This document shows positions 1 to 8,704 of a stretch of DNA of 64,000 nt, piece after piece. Below the pieces are notes generated by a model that saw only the letters and a list, made by a program, of their open reading frames with translations, made no database searches and was not told the DNA's origin. Each line of letters opens with the position of its first letter. Within the stretch, counting starts at the first letter, position 1. Source of the stretch: Pelomonas sp. Root1217 (GTDB lineage: Bacteria > Pseudomonadota > Gammaproteobacteria > Burkholderiales > Burkholderiaceae_C); the NCBI RefSeq assembly GCF_001425705.1, contig NZ_LMDC01000023.1:187463-251462 (forward strand), given 5' to 3'. Both the position numbers and the translations under genes were made by a program.

Positions 1-1419
1 CGGCGGTGTGGCCACCTCGGGCGGCAGCACCTGCTCGCCCGGCTTCGCCTGCACGACGACGCGGCGGTCCTTCTTGAGCCATTGCGCAACCGTGGCACTG
101 ACGGCGGCCGGGCCCAGTTGCCCATAGCGCGCCAGGTCCTTGCCGACAAAGCCGGGGTCACCGGCCATCTGGTTGTAGTGGTTGATCAGATCGGCCAGCG
201 ACGTGACCTTCTCCATGCGCTGCAGCAGCTGGGTCTGGATGGTGGCGCGGGCCTGGCCCAGTTCGGCGTCCGTCGGCGGCGTGGTGGCCAGCTTGGCGAT
301 CTCGGCGTCGACCAGCTTCTCGATCTCGTCCAGCGACGCGCCGGGGCGGGCGACGATCTCGATGTTGAAGATCGAGCTCAGCGACTGCGAGTCCTGCCCC
401 ACCTGCACGCTCTGCGCGAGCTGCTTGTCGCGCACCAGCAGGCCGTAGAGGCGGCTGGCCTTGCCGCCGCCCAGCACATGGGCGGCGACGTCCAGCTCGG
501 CGTCACCGGCGGCGAACATGGGCGGCGTGTGCCAGGCGAGGTTCAGGCGGCTCAGCTCGATGCGGTCAGTGACGACGAGGCGGCGCTCCTTGGTGATCTC
601 GGGCATGGCGACATGCACCTCGGGCACCTTGGCGCCGGCCTTCAGCGAGCCGAAATACTTCTGCACCAGGGCCTTGGCCTGCTTGGGGTCGAAGTCGCCG
701 GCCAGCACCAGGGTGGCGTTGTTGGGCCGGTAGTAGGTGCGGGCAAAGTCCTTCACGTCCTTGAGCTGGATGCTCTGGATGTCGGCATGCGAGCCGATGA
801 CGGCGGCGCGGTAGGGGTGGCCTTCGGGGTAGAGGGCCTGGTACATCGCCTCTTCGACGATGCCGTAGGGCCGGTTCTCGAAGCTCTGGCGGCGCTCGTT
901 GCGCACCACGTCCTGCTGGTTGGCCAGGGCCACCGAATCGACCTCGTCGATCATGTAGCCCAGCATGTCGGCCTTCAGCCACAGGCCGAGTTCGAGCTGG
1001 TTGGACGGCAGCGTGAAGAAGTAGTTGGTGCGGTCGAAGTTGGTCGAGCCATTGCTGTCGGTGCCGCCGGCGGCGTCGACGAACTTGTCGAACTCGCCTC
1101 GCGGCACATGCTTGCTGCCGGCGAACATCAGGTGCTCGAACAGGTGGGCGAAGCCGGTCTGGCCCTTGGCCTCGTTGCGCGGGCCGGCATGCACCCACAG
1201 GTTGAAGGCCACCAGCGGCAGGCGGTGATCCTCGACGAGGATGACCTCGAAGCCATTGGGCAACGTCAGCTTCTCCTGGCGCACGGCGAGCTGGCCGGCC
1301 TCGGTGCTGACGGCGGCCTTCATCGCGGATTCAGGGGCGGCGCCTGCGGGCAGGGCGGCCGAGAGGGCGCCAGCCAGGGCCAGCAGCGCGACGAGACGGC
1401 GGGGGGCGGGAGCTTTCAT
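1..1419 (-). CDS. M16-family zinc metallopeptidase (partial, runs off the window start)
   Basis: The gene reads leftwards from an ATG at 1419 and is still open at base 1, so only about 473 N-terminal residues are seen. Residues 1-28 form a signal peptide (basic start, Ala/Leu-rich core, ending PAGAA), which implies a periplasmic enzyme. The inverted zinc-binding motif HLFEH lies in GFAHLFEHLMFAG near residue 95, as in insulinase/PqqL-type peptidases; family members use the two His and a downstream Glu for zinc and the Glu in HxxEH as catalytic base. The part seen matches one M16 N-terminal plus C-terminal half; whether a second half or a second M16 gene follows is outside the window. The 80 bp to the upstream AEC gene allows co-transcription. 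The family is clear; the substrate is unknown. Confidence 0.9.
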   Translation of the reverse strand, partial: MKAPAPRRLVALLALAGALSAALPAGAAPESAMKAAVSTEAGQLAVRQEKLTLPNGFEVILVEDHRLPLVAFNLWVHAGPRNEAKGQTGFAHLFEHLMFAGSKHVPRGEFDKFVDAAGGTDSNGSTNFDRTNYFFTLPSNQLELGLWLKADMLGYMIDEVDSVALANQQDVVRNERRQSFENRPYGIVEEAMYQALYPEGHPYRAAVIGSHADIQSIQLKDVKDFARTYYRPNNATLVLAGDFDPKQAKALVQKYFGSLKAGAKVPEVHVAMPEITKERRLVVTDRIELSRLNLAWHTPPMFAAGDAELDVAAHVLGGGKASRLYGLLVRDKQLAQSVQVGQDSQSLSSIFNIEIVARPGASLDEIEKLVDAEIAKLATTPPTDAELGQARATIQTQLLQRMEKVTSLADLINHYNQMAGDPGFVGKDLARYGQLGPAAVSATVAQWLKKDRRVVVQAKPGEQVLPPEVATPP

Positions 1420-1499
1420 TCGTATCGGTCCTCGAAGGGCAATGCGGGATTGGGCGACGTGTTCAACACGATGCGGAAGTGCCGGGAGTCACCACGAGC

Positions 1500-2483
1500 C
1501 TACCAAGGCGACAGCCAGGCGAGCAGCGCCAGCCACAGCGGCGCCGTGGCGACGTAAAGGATGGTGGAAACGACGGTGGCGGCCGTGACCTCGGCCTCCA
1601 GCGCGCGGTAGCGCTGGGCAAAGATCAGCGCGTTGGAGCCGGTCGGCAGCGCCGCGATCATGACGATGACGGCCAGCGGCATGCCGTTCAAGCCCAGGCC
1701 CCAATGCGCGACACCGAGCACCACGGCCGGCATCAGCAGCAGCTTGGCCAGCACCAGCCCGGCCAGGCCGCGCCAGGTGCGCGGCCAGCCGTAATAGGCC
1801 AGGGACATGCCGATCAGCGTCAGGCACAGCGGCACGACGGCCGTGCCCAGGCTTTGCAGCGCCTCGTCGGCGACCGCAGGCAGGCCCAGCCCGGTCGCGT
1901 TCCAGGCCAGGCCGGCCAGCACCGGCAGCACGACGGGGTGGATGACGGTGTTGCGCACCGTCTGCAGCAGCGTGCCGGCCAGGTTCCCGGTGCTGCGCTC
2001 GCGCGCCAGGTCAAGCTCGACGATGGCGGTCAGCAGCGTCAGGATCGACAGCGCATGCAGGCTCACCACGGCGATGTGGATGGCCAGGCCTTTCTCACCG
2101 AACACGCCCGCCGCGACCGGCAGGCCCACCTGCAGCGTGTTGCCAAAGCCCGCCGTGATGGCCCTGACGCTGGGCGCGACGACGTTCTCACCTGGCTTGC
2201 GCAGCCCGCGGTACAGCACGTAGAGCAGCGCGATCAGCACCAGCACCGGCACGAAGAAAGCGAGCAAAAAGGCCCAGGGCAGCGTCGCCGTGTCCAGCCG
2301 CGCCGTGGTGCGAAACAGCAGCGCCGGCACGAAGATGTAGAAGGCCGCATTGGCCAGCACGCGGGCCGGATCGCTGTCACTGCCCGCCTCGCCACCGCCC
2401 AGCCAGCGCATGCGGCCGACCGCCCAGCCGATGGCGACAGCCACCAGGATGGCCAGCAATTTGGCGGCGATAGCCCAGGTCAT
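1500..2483 (-). CDS. AEC (auxin efflux carrier) family transporter
   Basis: A 327-residue integral membrane protein with roughly ten hydrophobic segments in two blocks separated by a short polar middle, the usual size and layout of AEC-family permeases (MdcF/YfdV type), which export small organic acids such as malonate or related anions. The first helix starts at once (MTWAIAAKLLAILVAVAIGW), and a later helix contains the family-like stretch GFGNTLQVGLPVAAGVFG. I chose the ATG at 2483; a GTG at 2507 would add eight residues but lies inside an inverted repeat. It lies 93 bp downstream of a histidine kinase on the same strand. The substrate cannot be told from sequence. Confidence 0.85.
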   Translation of the reverse strand: MTWAIAAKLLAILVAVAIGWAVGRMRWLGGGEAGSDSDPARVLANAAFYIFVPALLFRTTARLDTATLPWAFLLAFFVPVLVLIALLYVLYRGLRKPGENVVAPSVRAITAGFGNTLQVGLPVAAGVFGEKGLAIHIAVVSLHALSILTLLTAIVELDLARERSTGNLAGTLLQTVRNTVIHPVVLPVLAGLAWNATGLGLPAVADEALQSLGTAVVPLCLTLIGMSLAYYGWPRTWRGLAGLVLAKLLLMPAVVLGVAHWGLGLNGMPLAVIVMIAALPTGSNALIFAQRYRALEAEVTAATVVSTILYVATAPLWLALLAWLSPW

Positions 2484-2491
2484 TCTGAAAT

Positions 2492-2567
2492 GCAACCACA
2501 GAGGCACAGAGGCACGGAGAAACAGCCTTCTTGTATTTCCTCTGTGGCTCCGCGCCTCTGTGGTTGC
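2492..2567. repeat. Imperfect inverted repeat between the kinase and the AEC gene
   Basis: The 14-base arm GCAACCACAGAGGC at 2492-2505 is matched exactly by its reverse complement at 2554-2567, and the interior holds further CAGAGG/CCTCTG and CGGAG/CTCCG blocks, so the whole 76 bp can fold into a long imperfect hairpin. It sits in the 93-bp gap between two minus-strand genes. It may be a REP-like mobile hairpin, a processing site or a terminator; no T-run follows either arm. Confidence 0.75.
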
Positions 2568-2576
2568 CTTTTCATG

Positions 2577-4439
2577 TCATGCCAACGCGAGCCGCAATTC
2601 GAAGACAAAACTGCTGCCGTGCCCGGCCGTGCTCTGCACCAGGATCTGGCTGCCCATCAGGCGCACCAGCTGCTGGCTGATGGACAGGCCCAGGCCCGTG
2701 CCGCCGAGGTGGCGCGAGGCGTCGGAGACCTGTTCGAAGGCCTGGAAGAGGCGCGCCTGCTGGGCCGGCGTCATGCCGATGCCGGTGTCGCTGACCTCGA
2801 AACGCAGCCGCGTGTGCGTGGCATCGAGCTCGACGACGCGGGCGTCGAGCTGCACGCTGCCGCTGTCGGTGAACTTGACGGCGTTGGACAGCAGGTTGAG
2901 CAGCACCTGGCGCAAGCGCTGGCCGTCGGCGATGACTTGGGTCGGCAGGCGGGCGTCGATGTCCAGCCAGAAGGCCAGGCCCTTCTGCTCGGCGCGCAGG
3001 CGCACGCTGTCGCAGGCCATGTCGACGAGGGCGCGCAGGTCCACGGACGCCGGCTTGAGCGAGACCTTGCCGGCCTCGATGCTGGCCATGTCCAGCACAT
3101 CGTTGATCAGCTCCAGCAGGTGCAGGCCGGAGTCACGCATCAGCTGCAGCTTGGCCTGCTGGCCGGCGGGAATGGCGGCATCCATCTGCATCAGCTGCGT
3201 GAAGCCCAGGATGGCATTCAACGGCGTGCGGAACTCGTGGCTCATGGTCGCCAGGAAGCGGCCCTTGGCCTGGTTGGCACTTTCGGCGCGCAGCTTGGCC
3301 TCGCTGAGTTCGGCGGTGCGCTCGTTGACGAGTTCCTCGAGGTGGTCGCGGTGGCGGGTCAGCTCGGCCTCGGCCTGGCGGCGCAGCGAGATGTCGCTGA
3401 CCATGCCCTCGATGCGACGCTGGCCGCTCTCGCCCTCAACCCAGTGCGCGTTCAGCTCGACCCACAACGGCCGGCCAGCCGCGCCGCGGAGCTGCAGCTG
3501 GCATTGCTGGATCTTGCCCTGCTCGTTCATGACGGCGGCGACGCGCTGCATCTCGTGCCGGTCAATGCCGGTCAGTTCAGCCAGCCGGCGCCCCACCGGG
3601 TTTTGCGAACCCAGCCCCAGCATCTGCGTGAAAGTGCGGTTCATGCTGAGTACGCGGGCATCGGCGTCGGCCTGGAAGACGCCCTCGGTCGCGTTCTCGA
3701 ACAGGCTGCGGTAGCGCGCCTCGCTGGCGCGCAGGCCCGCGGAGCTGAGCTGCACCTGGTCGGCCGCGCTGCGAAGCTTCAGGCTCATGGCATTGAAGCG
3801 CATCGTCAGCTCGCCGATCTCGTCGCCGCGCTCCACGGTCTCCTGCGCCCCCAGGTCCCCTTTGGCGACGCGCTGGGCCAGCGCGCCCAGCTTCAGCACG
3901 GGCCGGCGCACCAGCCATTGCACGAGCAACGAGCTGGCGATGACGATGCCGATGACGACGACGGCCAGCAGTTCGACGACGAAAAACCGCGTGCGGCTGA
4001 TCTGCTCGTCGACGAGGTATCGCGTGAAAGTGAGAACGGCCGAGGCGACCTGAGTGCCGGCGGTGTCGGCCGCGGGCTGATAGGTGATTGCGAACTCGCG
4101 TCGCAACGACCCGACGGCCGGGTTGTCGCGCACACGCCGCGCCTGGCCGCCGCGCAGGCCCAGACCCTTGAGTTCGATGGCATGCACCTCGGGATCGGCC
4201 ATGACGGCGTCGAGCAGATTCTCGATGGCGACGTGGTCGAGGTTCCAGATCGGGCCCGCGAAACCGCGCTCGATGAGGCCGGCCATGCGCGCTTCGCGCT
4301 GGCGCAGCCCGGCCATCAGCTCGGCCTCTTCGTGCGTTGTCCAGTACCAGCCCACCGCCAACACCAGCAGGCTCGCAACCAGCGCAATGCCGGCCGTCAG
4401 GCGCGTCTGTATGCCGATGCTGATCGGTGCCAACGCCAT
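2577..4439 (-). CDS. Membrane sensor histidine kinase (periplasmic sensor, HAMP, PAS, HisKA, HATPase)
   Basis: 620 residues. One membrane helix near residues 14-32 and a second near 146-171 (VVELLAVVVIGIVIASSLLV) bracket a periplasmic sensor domain of about 110 residues. A HAMP linker follows (about 176-223), then a PAS domain (about 241-350, with RYRSLFENATEGVFQADADA), a HisKA dimerisation domain with the phospho-accepting His in MSHEFRTPLNAILGF (about 401), and an HATPase domain with an N box (LLNLLSNAVKF), DTGIGM and GTGLGLS. It has no receiver domain and no response regulator next to it, so its partner must be encoded elsewhere. The downstream AEC carrier may be co-transcribed through the inverted repeat. 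The signal is unknown. Confidence 0.93.
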   Translation of the reverse strand: MALAPISIGIQTRLTAGIALVASLLVLAVGWYWTTHEEAELMAGLRQREARMAGLIERGFAGPIWNLDHVAIENLLDAVMADPEVHAIELKGLGLRGGQARRVRDNPAVGSLRREFAITYQPAADTAGTQVASAVLTFTRYLVDEQISRTRFFVVELLAVVVIGIVIASSLLVQWLVRRPVLKLGALAQRVAKGDLGAQETVERGDEIGELTMRFNAMSLKLRSAADQVQLSSAGLRASEARYRSLFENATEGVFQADADARVLSMNRTFTQMLGLGSQNPVGRRLAELTGIDRHEMQRVAAVMNEQGKIQQCQLQLRGAAGRPLWVELNAHWVEGESGQRRIEGMVSDISLRRQAEAELTRHRDHLEELVNERTAELSEAKLRAESANQAKGRFLATMSHEFRTPLNAILGFTQLMQMDAAIPAGQQAKLQLMRDSGLHLLELINDVLDMASIEAGKVSLKPASVDLRALVDMACDSVRLRAEQKGLAFWLDIDARLPTQVIADGQRLRQVLLNLLSNAVKFTDSGSVQLDARVVELDATHTRLRFEVSDTGIGMTPAQQARLFQAFEQVSDASRHLGGTGLGLSISQQLVRLMGSQILVQSTAGHGSSFVFELRLALA

Positions 4440-4516
4440 CCCCTCTCCCCCGGTGCAGCCCTGTCAGGCCAGGCGCCGAGCATAAATGCAGCGGCGCCGC
4501 GGATCTCCTGCCCCGC

Positions 4517-7105
4517 TCAGGCCTTCGCTGCGGTCTTCTTGGCGGCCACCTTCTTGGCCGCCGGTGCCTTGGCCGCGCGTGGCTCGAACTCGAAGACGAC
4601 CTTGCCTTCCTTCTTGTCATAGGCCAGGAAGGCCTTGAACTTGCGGCGCGTCTTGTTGGAGACGAAGTTCTCCAGCAGGTCGGTCTTGCCGTTGGCCAAC
4701 AGCTTGTGCACCTGGGCCGGCTCGATGGGCTGGGTCAGGATGACCTTGCCGGTCTTGAAGTCGCAGGTCACCGTCTCGCCGACCGAATGCTCGCAGACAT
4801 AGTTGGCGCCGTGCTCGTAGACATGGCCCTTGCATTTGGGGCAGGCGCCCAGAGAGTTCTGGCCGGAGAAGTCCACCGGTTCGCCATCGCCCTCGGCCTT
4901 CTTGGCGTCCTCGCCGAAGTCGAACTCCAGCTTCCAGTTCTGGATCTCGTCGTCGTAAACCAGCGCCAGCTCGGCCGTGAAGGGCCAGCCGGCCTTGGAG
5001 CGGAAGCCTTCCAGCGGGCCGATCTTCTTGTTCGCCAGGAAGGTCTCGACCTCGTTCAACTCGAAGCTGCGGCCGCCCGGGATCTTGCCGATGGAGAAGC
5101 CGCAGGCATCGCTGCCGTCGCCGCTTTTCCCCGTGCAGGTGAAACGCCGGTAGTTCTCCTTGACGATGCCGCCGCACTTCGGGCAAGGCGTCTTCAGCGT
5201 CGCGTAGTCACCCGGGATCGTGTCGCGGTCATAGCCCTTGGCCTTGGCGACCATCTTCTCGGTCATGGCCGCGATCTCGGCCATGAAGACCTCGCGCTTG
5301 AGGCGGCCCTTCTCCATCTCGGCCAGCTTGTATTCCCAGTCGCCGGTCAGCTCGGGCTTGGTCAGGTCTTCCACGCCCAGGCCGCGCAGCAGCGTCATCA
5401 GCTGGAAGGCCTTGGCCGTCGGGATCAGCTCGCGGCCCTCGCGCAGCATGTACTTCTCGCTGATCAGGCCTTCGATGGTGGCCGCGCGCGTGGCTGGCGT
5501 GCCCAGGCCCTTTTCGGCCATGGCCTCGCGCAGCTCGTCGTCGTCGATGAGCTTGCCGGCGCCTTCCATCGCGGACAGCAGCGTCGCTTCCGTGTAGCGC
5601 GCCGGCGGCTTGGTCTGCAGCGCCTTCACGTCCACGCTCTCGGTGCGCACGACCTCGTTCGGCTGCACCGGCACGAGGTTGGCGTCCTCGTCGTCGACGT
5701 CCTTGCCGTAGACGGCCAGCCAGCCCGGCTTCACCAGCACCTTGCCGTTGGTCTGGAAGTGATGCGTGTCGACCTTGCTGATGCGCGTCGTGACCAGGAA
5801 CTCGGCCGGCGGGAAGAACACCGCCAGGAAGCGCTTGACGACCATGTCGTAGAGCTTGGCCTCGATCTCGGTCAGGGCCTTGGGCGCCTGCAACGTCGGG
5901 ATGATGGCGAAGTGATCCGACACCTTGGCGTTGTCGAAGACCTTCTTGGTGGGCTTGATATAGCCCTCTTTCAGCGACGTGGCGGCATGCTGGGACAGCG
6001 CGGCCAGCGGGCCGGGGAGGTCCTCGGTGGCCAGCATCTTGGCGGTGTCCTTGGCCACGGCCAAGTAGTCCTCGGGCAGGAAGCGCGAGTCCGTCCGCGG
6101 GTAGGTCAGCACCTTGTGCTTCTCGTACAGCGCCTGGGCGATGGACAGCGTCGTCTTGGCCGAGAAGCCGAAGCGCGAGTTGGCCTCGCGCTGCAGCGTC
6201 GTCAGGTCGTAGAGACCGCCGCAGCTGGTCGTGCTGGGCTTGCTTTCCTCGGTGACGACGGCGGGCTTGCCGAGCACCGCCTTGGCGATCTCGTCAGCCT
6301 CGGCCTGGGTCCAGAGCCGGTCGGCGCGGCGCTCCAGGTCGTCGTTCTTCTTCCATGCGGGGTCGAACCACTTGCCTTCGTACTGGCCGGCCTGGGCGTC
6401 GAAGTTGGCGCGCAGCTCCCAGTAGTCGCGAGCGACGTGCTTGCGGATCTTTTCTTCCCGCTCGACGACGACCGACAGCGTCGGCGTCTGCACGCGGCCC
6501 ACCGTGGTCAGGAAAAAGCCGCCATCACGCGAGTTGAAGGCCGTCATGGCCCGCGTGCCGTTGATGCCCACCAGCCAGTCGGCCTCGGAGCGGCAACGCG
6601 CCGCGTCGGCCAGCGGCAGCATCTGCGCGTCGCTGCGCAGCTTCTCGAAGCCTTCACGGATGGCGGCGGGCGTCATGGACTGCAGCCACAGCCGCTCGAT
6701 GGGCTTGTTGAGCTTGCCCTTGGCCGGCTGGGCGTACTGCTCGATGAGCCGGAAGATCAGCTCACCCTCGCGACCCGCGTCGCAGGCGTTGATCAGTGCC
6801 GTCACGTCCTTGCGGCGGATCAGCTTGGCCAGCGCATTGAGCCGGCCCTTGTTCTTGTCGATCGGGTTGAGGTCGAAATGCGGCGGGATGACGGGGAGGT
6901 TGTTGAAGCTCCACTTGCCGCGCTTGACGTCGAACTCCTCGGGCGCCGCGATCTCCACCAGGTGGCCGACGGCCGAGCTGACGACGTACTGCTCGTTCTC
7001 GAAATGGTCGTCGTGCTTGTCGAACTTGCCCGCCACGGGTGTCAGCGCGCGGACGATGTCCTGCGCGACGGAGGGCTTCTCGGCAATGATCAGAGTCTTG
7101 CTCAT
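4517..7105 (-). CDS. topB: DNA topoisomerase III (type IA)
   Basis: 862 residues. The TOPRIM domain opens with MSKTLIIAEKPSVAQDIV and carries the acidic site INACDAGREGELIFRLIEQ. The catalytic tyrosine lies in LTYPRTDSRFLPEDY (about residue 335). Type IA enzymes pass one strand through a transient nick and here would decatenate replication and recombination intermediates. After the core come Cys4 ribbons (CPKCGGIVKENYRRFTC..C and CPKCKGHVYEHGANYVC..C), followed by a low-complexity Ala/Lys tail (AAKAPAAKKVAAKKTAAKA) that should bind DNA. The length fits the long, zinc-ribbon-bearing betaproteobacterial form. It is transcribed away from the SET-domain gene, with repeat copy A in the gap. Confidence 0.95.
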   Translation of the reverse strand: MSKTLIIAEKPSVAQDIVRALTPVAGKFDKHDDHFENEQYVVSSAVGHLVEIAAPEEFDVKRGKWSFNNLPVIPPHFDLNPIDKNKGRLNALAKLIRRKDVTALINACDAGREGELIFRLIEQYAQPAKGKLNKPIERLWLQSMTPAAIREGFEKLRSDAQMLPLADAARCRSEADWLVGINGTRAMTAFNSRDGGFFLTTVGRVQTPTLSVVVEREEKIRKHVARDYWELRANFDAQAGQYEGKWFDPAWKKNDDLERRADRLWTQAEADEIAKAVLGKPAVVTEESKPSTTSCGGLYDLTTLQREANSRFGFSAKTTLSIAQALYEKHKVLTYPRTDSRFLPEDYLAVAKDTAKMLATEDLPGPLAALSQHAATSLKEGYIKPTKKVFDNAKVSDHFAIIPTLQAPKALTEIEAKLYDMVVKRFLAVFFPPAEFLVTTRISKVDTHHFQTNGKVLVKPGWLAVYGKDVDDEDANLVPVQPNEVVRTESVDVKALQTKPPARYTEATLLSAMEGAGKLIDDDELREAMAEKGLGTPATRAATIEGLISEKYMLREGRELIPTAKAFQLMTLLRGLGVEDLTKPELTGDWEYKLAEMEKGRLKREVFMAEIAAMTEKMVAKAKGYDRDTIPGDYATLKTPCPKCGGIVKENYRRFTCTGKSGDGSDACGFSIGKIPGGRSFELNEVETFLANKKIGPLEGFRSKAGWPFTAELALVYDDEIQNWKLEFDFGEDAKKAEGDGEPVDFSGQNSLGACPKCKGHVYEHGANYVCEHSVGETVTCDFKTGKVILTQPIEPAQVHKLLANGKTDLLENFVSNKTRRKFKAFLAYDKKEGKVVFEFEPRAAKAPAAKKVAAKKTAAKA

Positions 7106-7137
7106 CGGTCTTTCAATCAGTTGTCAGTTCGTCTTCC

Positions 7138-7256
7138 CGGGCCGAGCGCCGGGCCGTTCCCAAGCCGGCCCGCCGGGCGATGTGCACGCGGCTCGAAGCC
7201 GCGTGTATCGCCGTCCCCTCGGGGGACCGGCCAAGGTAGTCCTTGGACGAGGGGTC
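7138..7256 (+). repeat. Dispersed intergenic element, copy A
   Basis: Copy A begins GGGCCGAGCGCCGGGCC, then CCCAAGCCGGCCCG, then a 9-bp perfect hairpin (CACGCGGCT, loop CGA, AGCCGCGTG, 7185-7205), then the conserved stem GTCCCC-TC-GGGGGAC. A third small stem follows (CCAAGG TAGT CCTTGG, 7231-7246) and an end resembling GGGCGAGGGG. The same plan occurs at 11513-11730 and 32608-32814 and, more diverged and inverted, at 7828-7915. Copy A lies in the 233-bp divergent region between topB and the SET gene, so it may also overlap their promoters. Confidence 0.8.
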
Positions 7257-7338
7257 TCATTCTTGCTGCCTACAATCCGGGCCTCGCGCGCACGCCTACG
7301 CACACGCGCACCCATGAAATCACCGTACCACAGCGCCG

Positions 7339-7827
7339 ATGACCGCCAAATCCCCGCGTCCTGCCCCGCGCCGCAACATCGAAGTCCGTGATTCCGGCGT
7401 GCATGGCCGGGGGGTTTATGCAGCAGCTCCCATCGCCGCCGGTGCGCGCATCATCGAGTACACCGGCGAGCGCATCACCTGGGAGCAGGCGGTTGACCGC
7501 CATCCGCACGACCCGGCACAGCCCAACCACACCTTCTACTTCCACCTCGACGGCGGCCTCGTCATCGATGCGCTGTATGGCGGCAATGACGCGCGCTGGA
7601 TCAACCACGCCTGCGAGCCCAATTGCGAAGCCGACGAGGTCGATGGCCGCGTCTTCATCCAGGCCCTGCGCGACCTGGAACCCGGCGAGGAACTGTTCTA
7701 TGACTACGGCCTGGTGCTGGACGACCGCCACACGGCCAAGGTCAAGAAGCAGTTCGCCTGCTGGTGCGGCGCGCTGACCTGCCGCGGCACCATGCTGGCG
7801 CCCAAGACCCGGAAATCGAGGCGCTGA
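7339..7827 (+). CDS. Small SET-domain protein, putative protein-lysine methyltransferase
   Basis: 162 residues, almost all SET domain. Visible motifs in order: VRDSGVHGRGVYAAAPI (SET-N), YTGERITWEQ, the cofactor/knot motif RWINHACEPNC (86-96), the catalytic-tyrosine motif ELFYDYG (118-124), and a post-SET cysteine cluster CWCGALTCRGTML (C141, C143, C148) that with a SET-core Cys would hold a zinc ion. In eukaryotes this fold transfers methyl from S-adenosylmethionine to lysine; bacterial members are scattered and few have known targets. It has no signal peptide, so it should be cytoplasmic. It is transcribed away from topB, and birA starts 139 bp downstream. The domain call is firm; the substrate is unknown. 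Confidence 0.92.
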   Translation: MTAKSPRPAPRRNIEVRDSGVHGRGVYAAAPIAAGARIIEYTGERITWEQAVDRHPHDPAQPNHTFYFHLDGGLVIDALYGGNDARWINHACEPNCEADEVDGRVFIQALRDLEPGEELFYDYGLVLDDRHTAKVKKQFACWCGALTCRGTMLAPKTRKSRR

Positions 7828-7915
7828 TATGACCCACCCCCTACCGGCTTCGCCGGCCCCCTCGAGGGGCGCCCCCAGCAGCCCGGCAAAGCCGGTTCTG
7901 CGGGAGCCGCTTGGG
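7828..7915 (-). repeat. Dispersed intergenic element, diverged copy D (inverted)
   Basis: Directly after the SET stop codon. Read on the minus strand it runs TTCCCAAGCGGCTC, a hairpin CCGGC-TTT-GCCGG, the palindrome CCCCTCGAGGGG (7858-7869), a second hairpin CCGGC-GAA-GCCGG, and ends GGGGGTGGGTCA against the SET stop. The order (CCCAAGC, variable hairpin, C4-G4 stem, G-rich end) matches copies A to C. From memory, very similar sequences are common after stop codons in Comamonadaceae and relatives. Confidence 0.6.
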
Positions 7916-7966
7916 AAGTCACCACATGCCACCGTCTAGACGGTTGATTTGCTCCAGAAACCACTG

Positions 7967-8704
7967 ATGGTTTTTGCTCGCAAGCACCTCGCCGAATGCG
8001 GCTCGACCAACACCGAGGCGCTGGCGCACCTTCGCGATGGCGGCGGGCCGCTGCTGGTGTCGGCCTCGCGCCAGACCGCAGGTCGAGGGCGCCTGGGCCG
8101 GGCGTGGCTGACTGAACAGGCGGGGGATGACGCCGCGCTGACTTTTTCCATCGCCTTGCCACTGCCGGCCGCGCTTGACCTGAGCGGCCTGTCCCTCGCC
8201 GTGGGCTGCACAGTGGCCGACGTGCTGGACCCGGCGGGCCGGCGCATCCAGCTCAAATGGCCCAATGACCTCTTCCTGGATGGCGCCAAGCTCGGCGGCA
8301 TCCTCATCGAGACGGTGCCGTTGCCGGCGGACCAGCGCGGTGTCGTCATCGGCATCGGCCTCAACCTGCGGCCCCTGCCCGAAGGCGCCGACCGCGAAGC
8401 CTTTGCCAGTGGCCACGCGGCGCTGCAGACGCTGGACCCAGCCGCCACGGCCGCGGCGACACTGGACCGTCTCGCGCCTGCGCTGCGCGGCATGCTGGCC
8501 GATTTTGAAACCCTGGGCTTTGCGCCCTGGCAAGCCGCGTTCGCGCGACGCGACCTTGCGGGTGGCCAGCGTGTTCGCGTCGGCGAGCAGGCCGGCACCG
8601 CACGCGGCGTCAGCGAGCGTGGTGAACTGCTGCTGGAAACCGCCGCCGGCCTCTTGCCCTGCAGCGGTGGTGAACTGAGCCTCAGATTGGAGAAACCGCT
8701 GTGA
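7967..8704 (+). CDS. birA: Biotin--[acetyl-CoA-carboxylase] ligase
   Basis: 245 residues of catalytic domain without the N-terminal DNA-binding helix-turn-helix of E. coli BirA, so it should ligate biotin but not act as a repressor. Motifs: CGSTNTEAL, the biotinyl-AMP loop SRQTAGRGRLGRAW, and LKWPNDLFLDGAKLGGILIE, followed by the small C-terminal SH3-like domain (GQRVRVGEQAGTARGVSERG). The enzyme makes biotinyl-5'-AMP and transfers biotin to the carrier-protein lysine of acetyl-CoA carboxylase. I prefer the ATG at 7967; a TTG at 7949 would add six residues. Its stop TGA shares one base with the ATG of the next gene (8704), so the two are translationally coupled. Confidence 0.92.
   Translation: MVFARKHLAECGSTNTEALAHLRDGGGPLLVSASRQTAGRGRLGRAWLTEQAGDDAALTFSIALPLPAALDLSGLSLAVGCTVADVLDPAGRRIQLKWPNDLFLDGAKLGGILIETVPLPADQRGVVIGIGLNLRPLPEGADREAFASGHAALQTLDPAATAAATLDRLAPALRGMLADFETLGFAPWQAAFARRDLAGGQRVRVGEQAGTARGVSERGELLLETAAGLLPCSGGELSLRLEKPL

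Noticed and set aside
82-4622. Long plus-strand open frames opposite the M16, AEC and kinase genes (and similar long frames elsewhere)
   Set aside because: They are antisense frames kept open by high GC. Their predicted proteins are rich in His/Arg/Gln/Ala without domains, whereas the opposite strand codes recognisable families.
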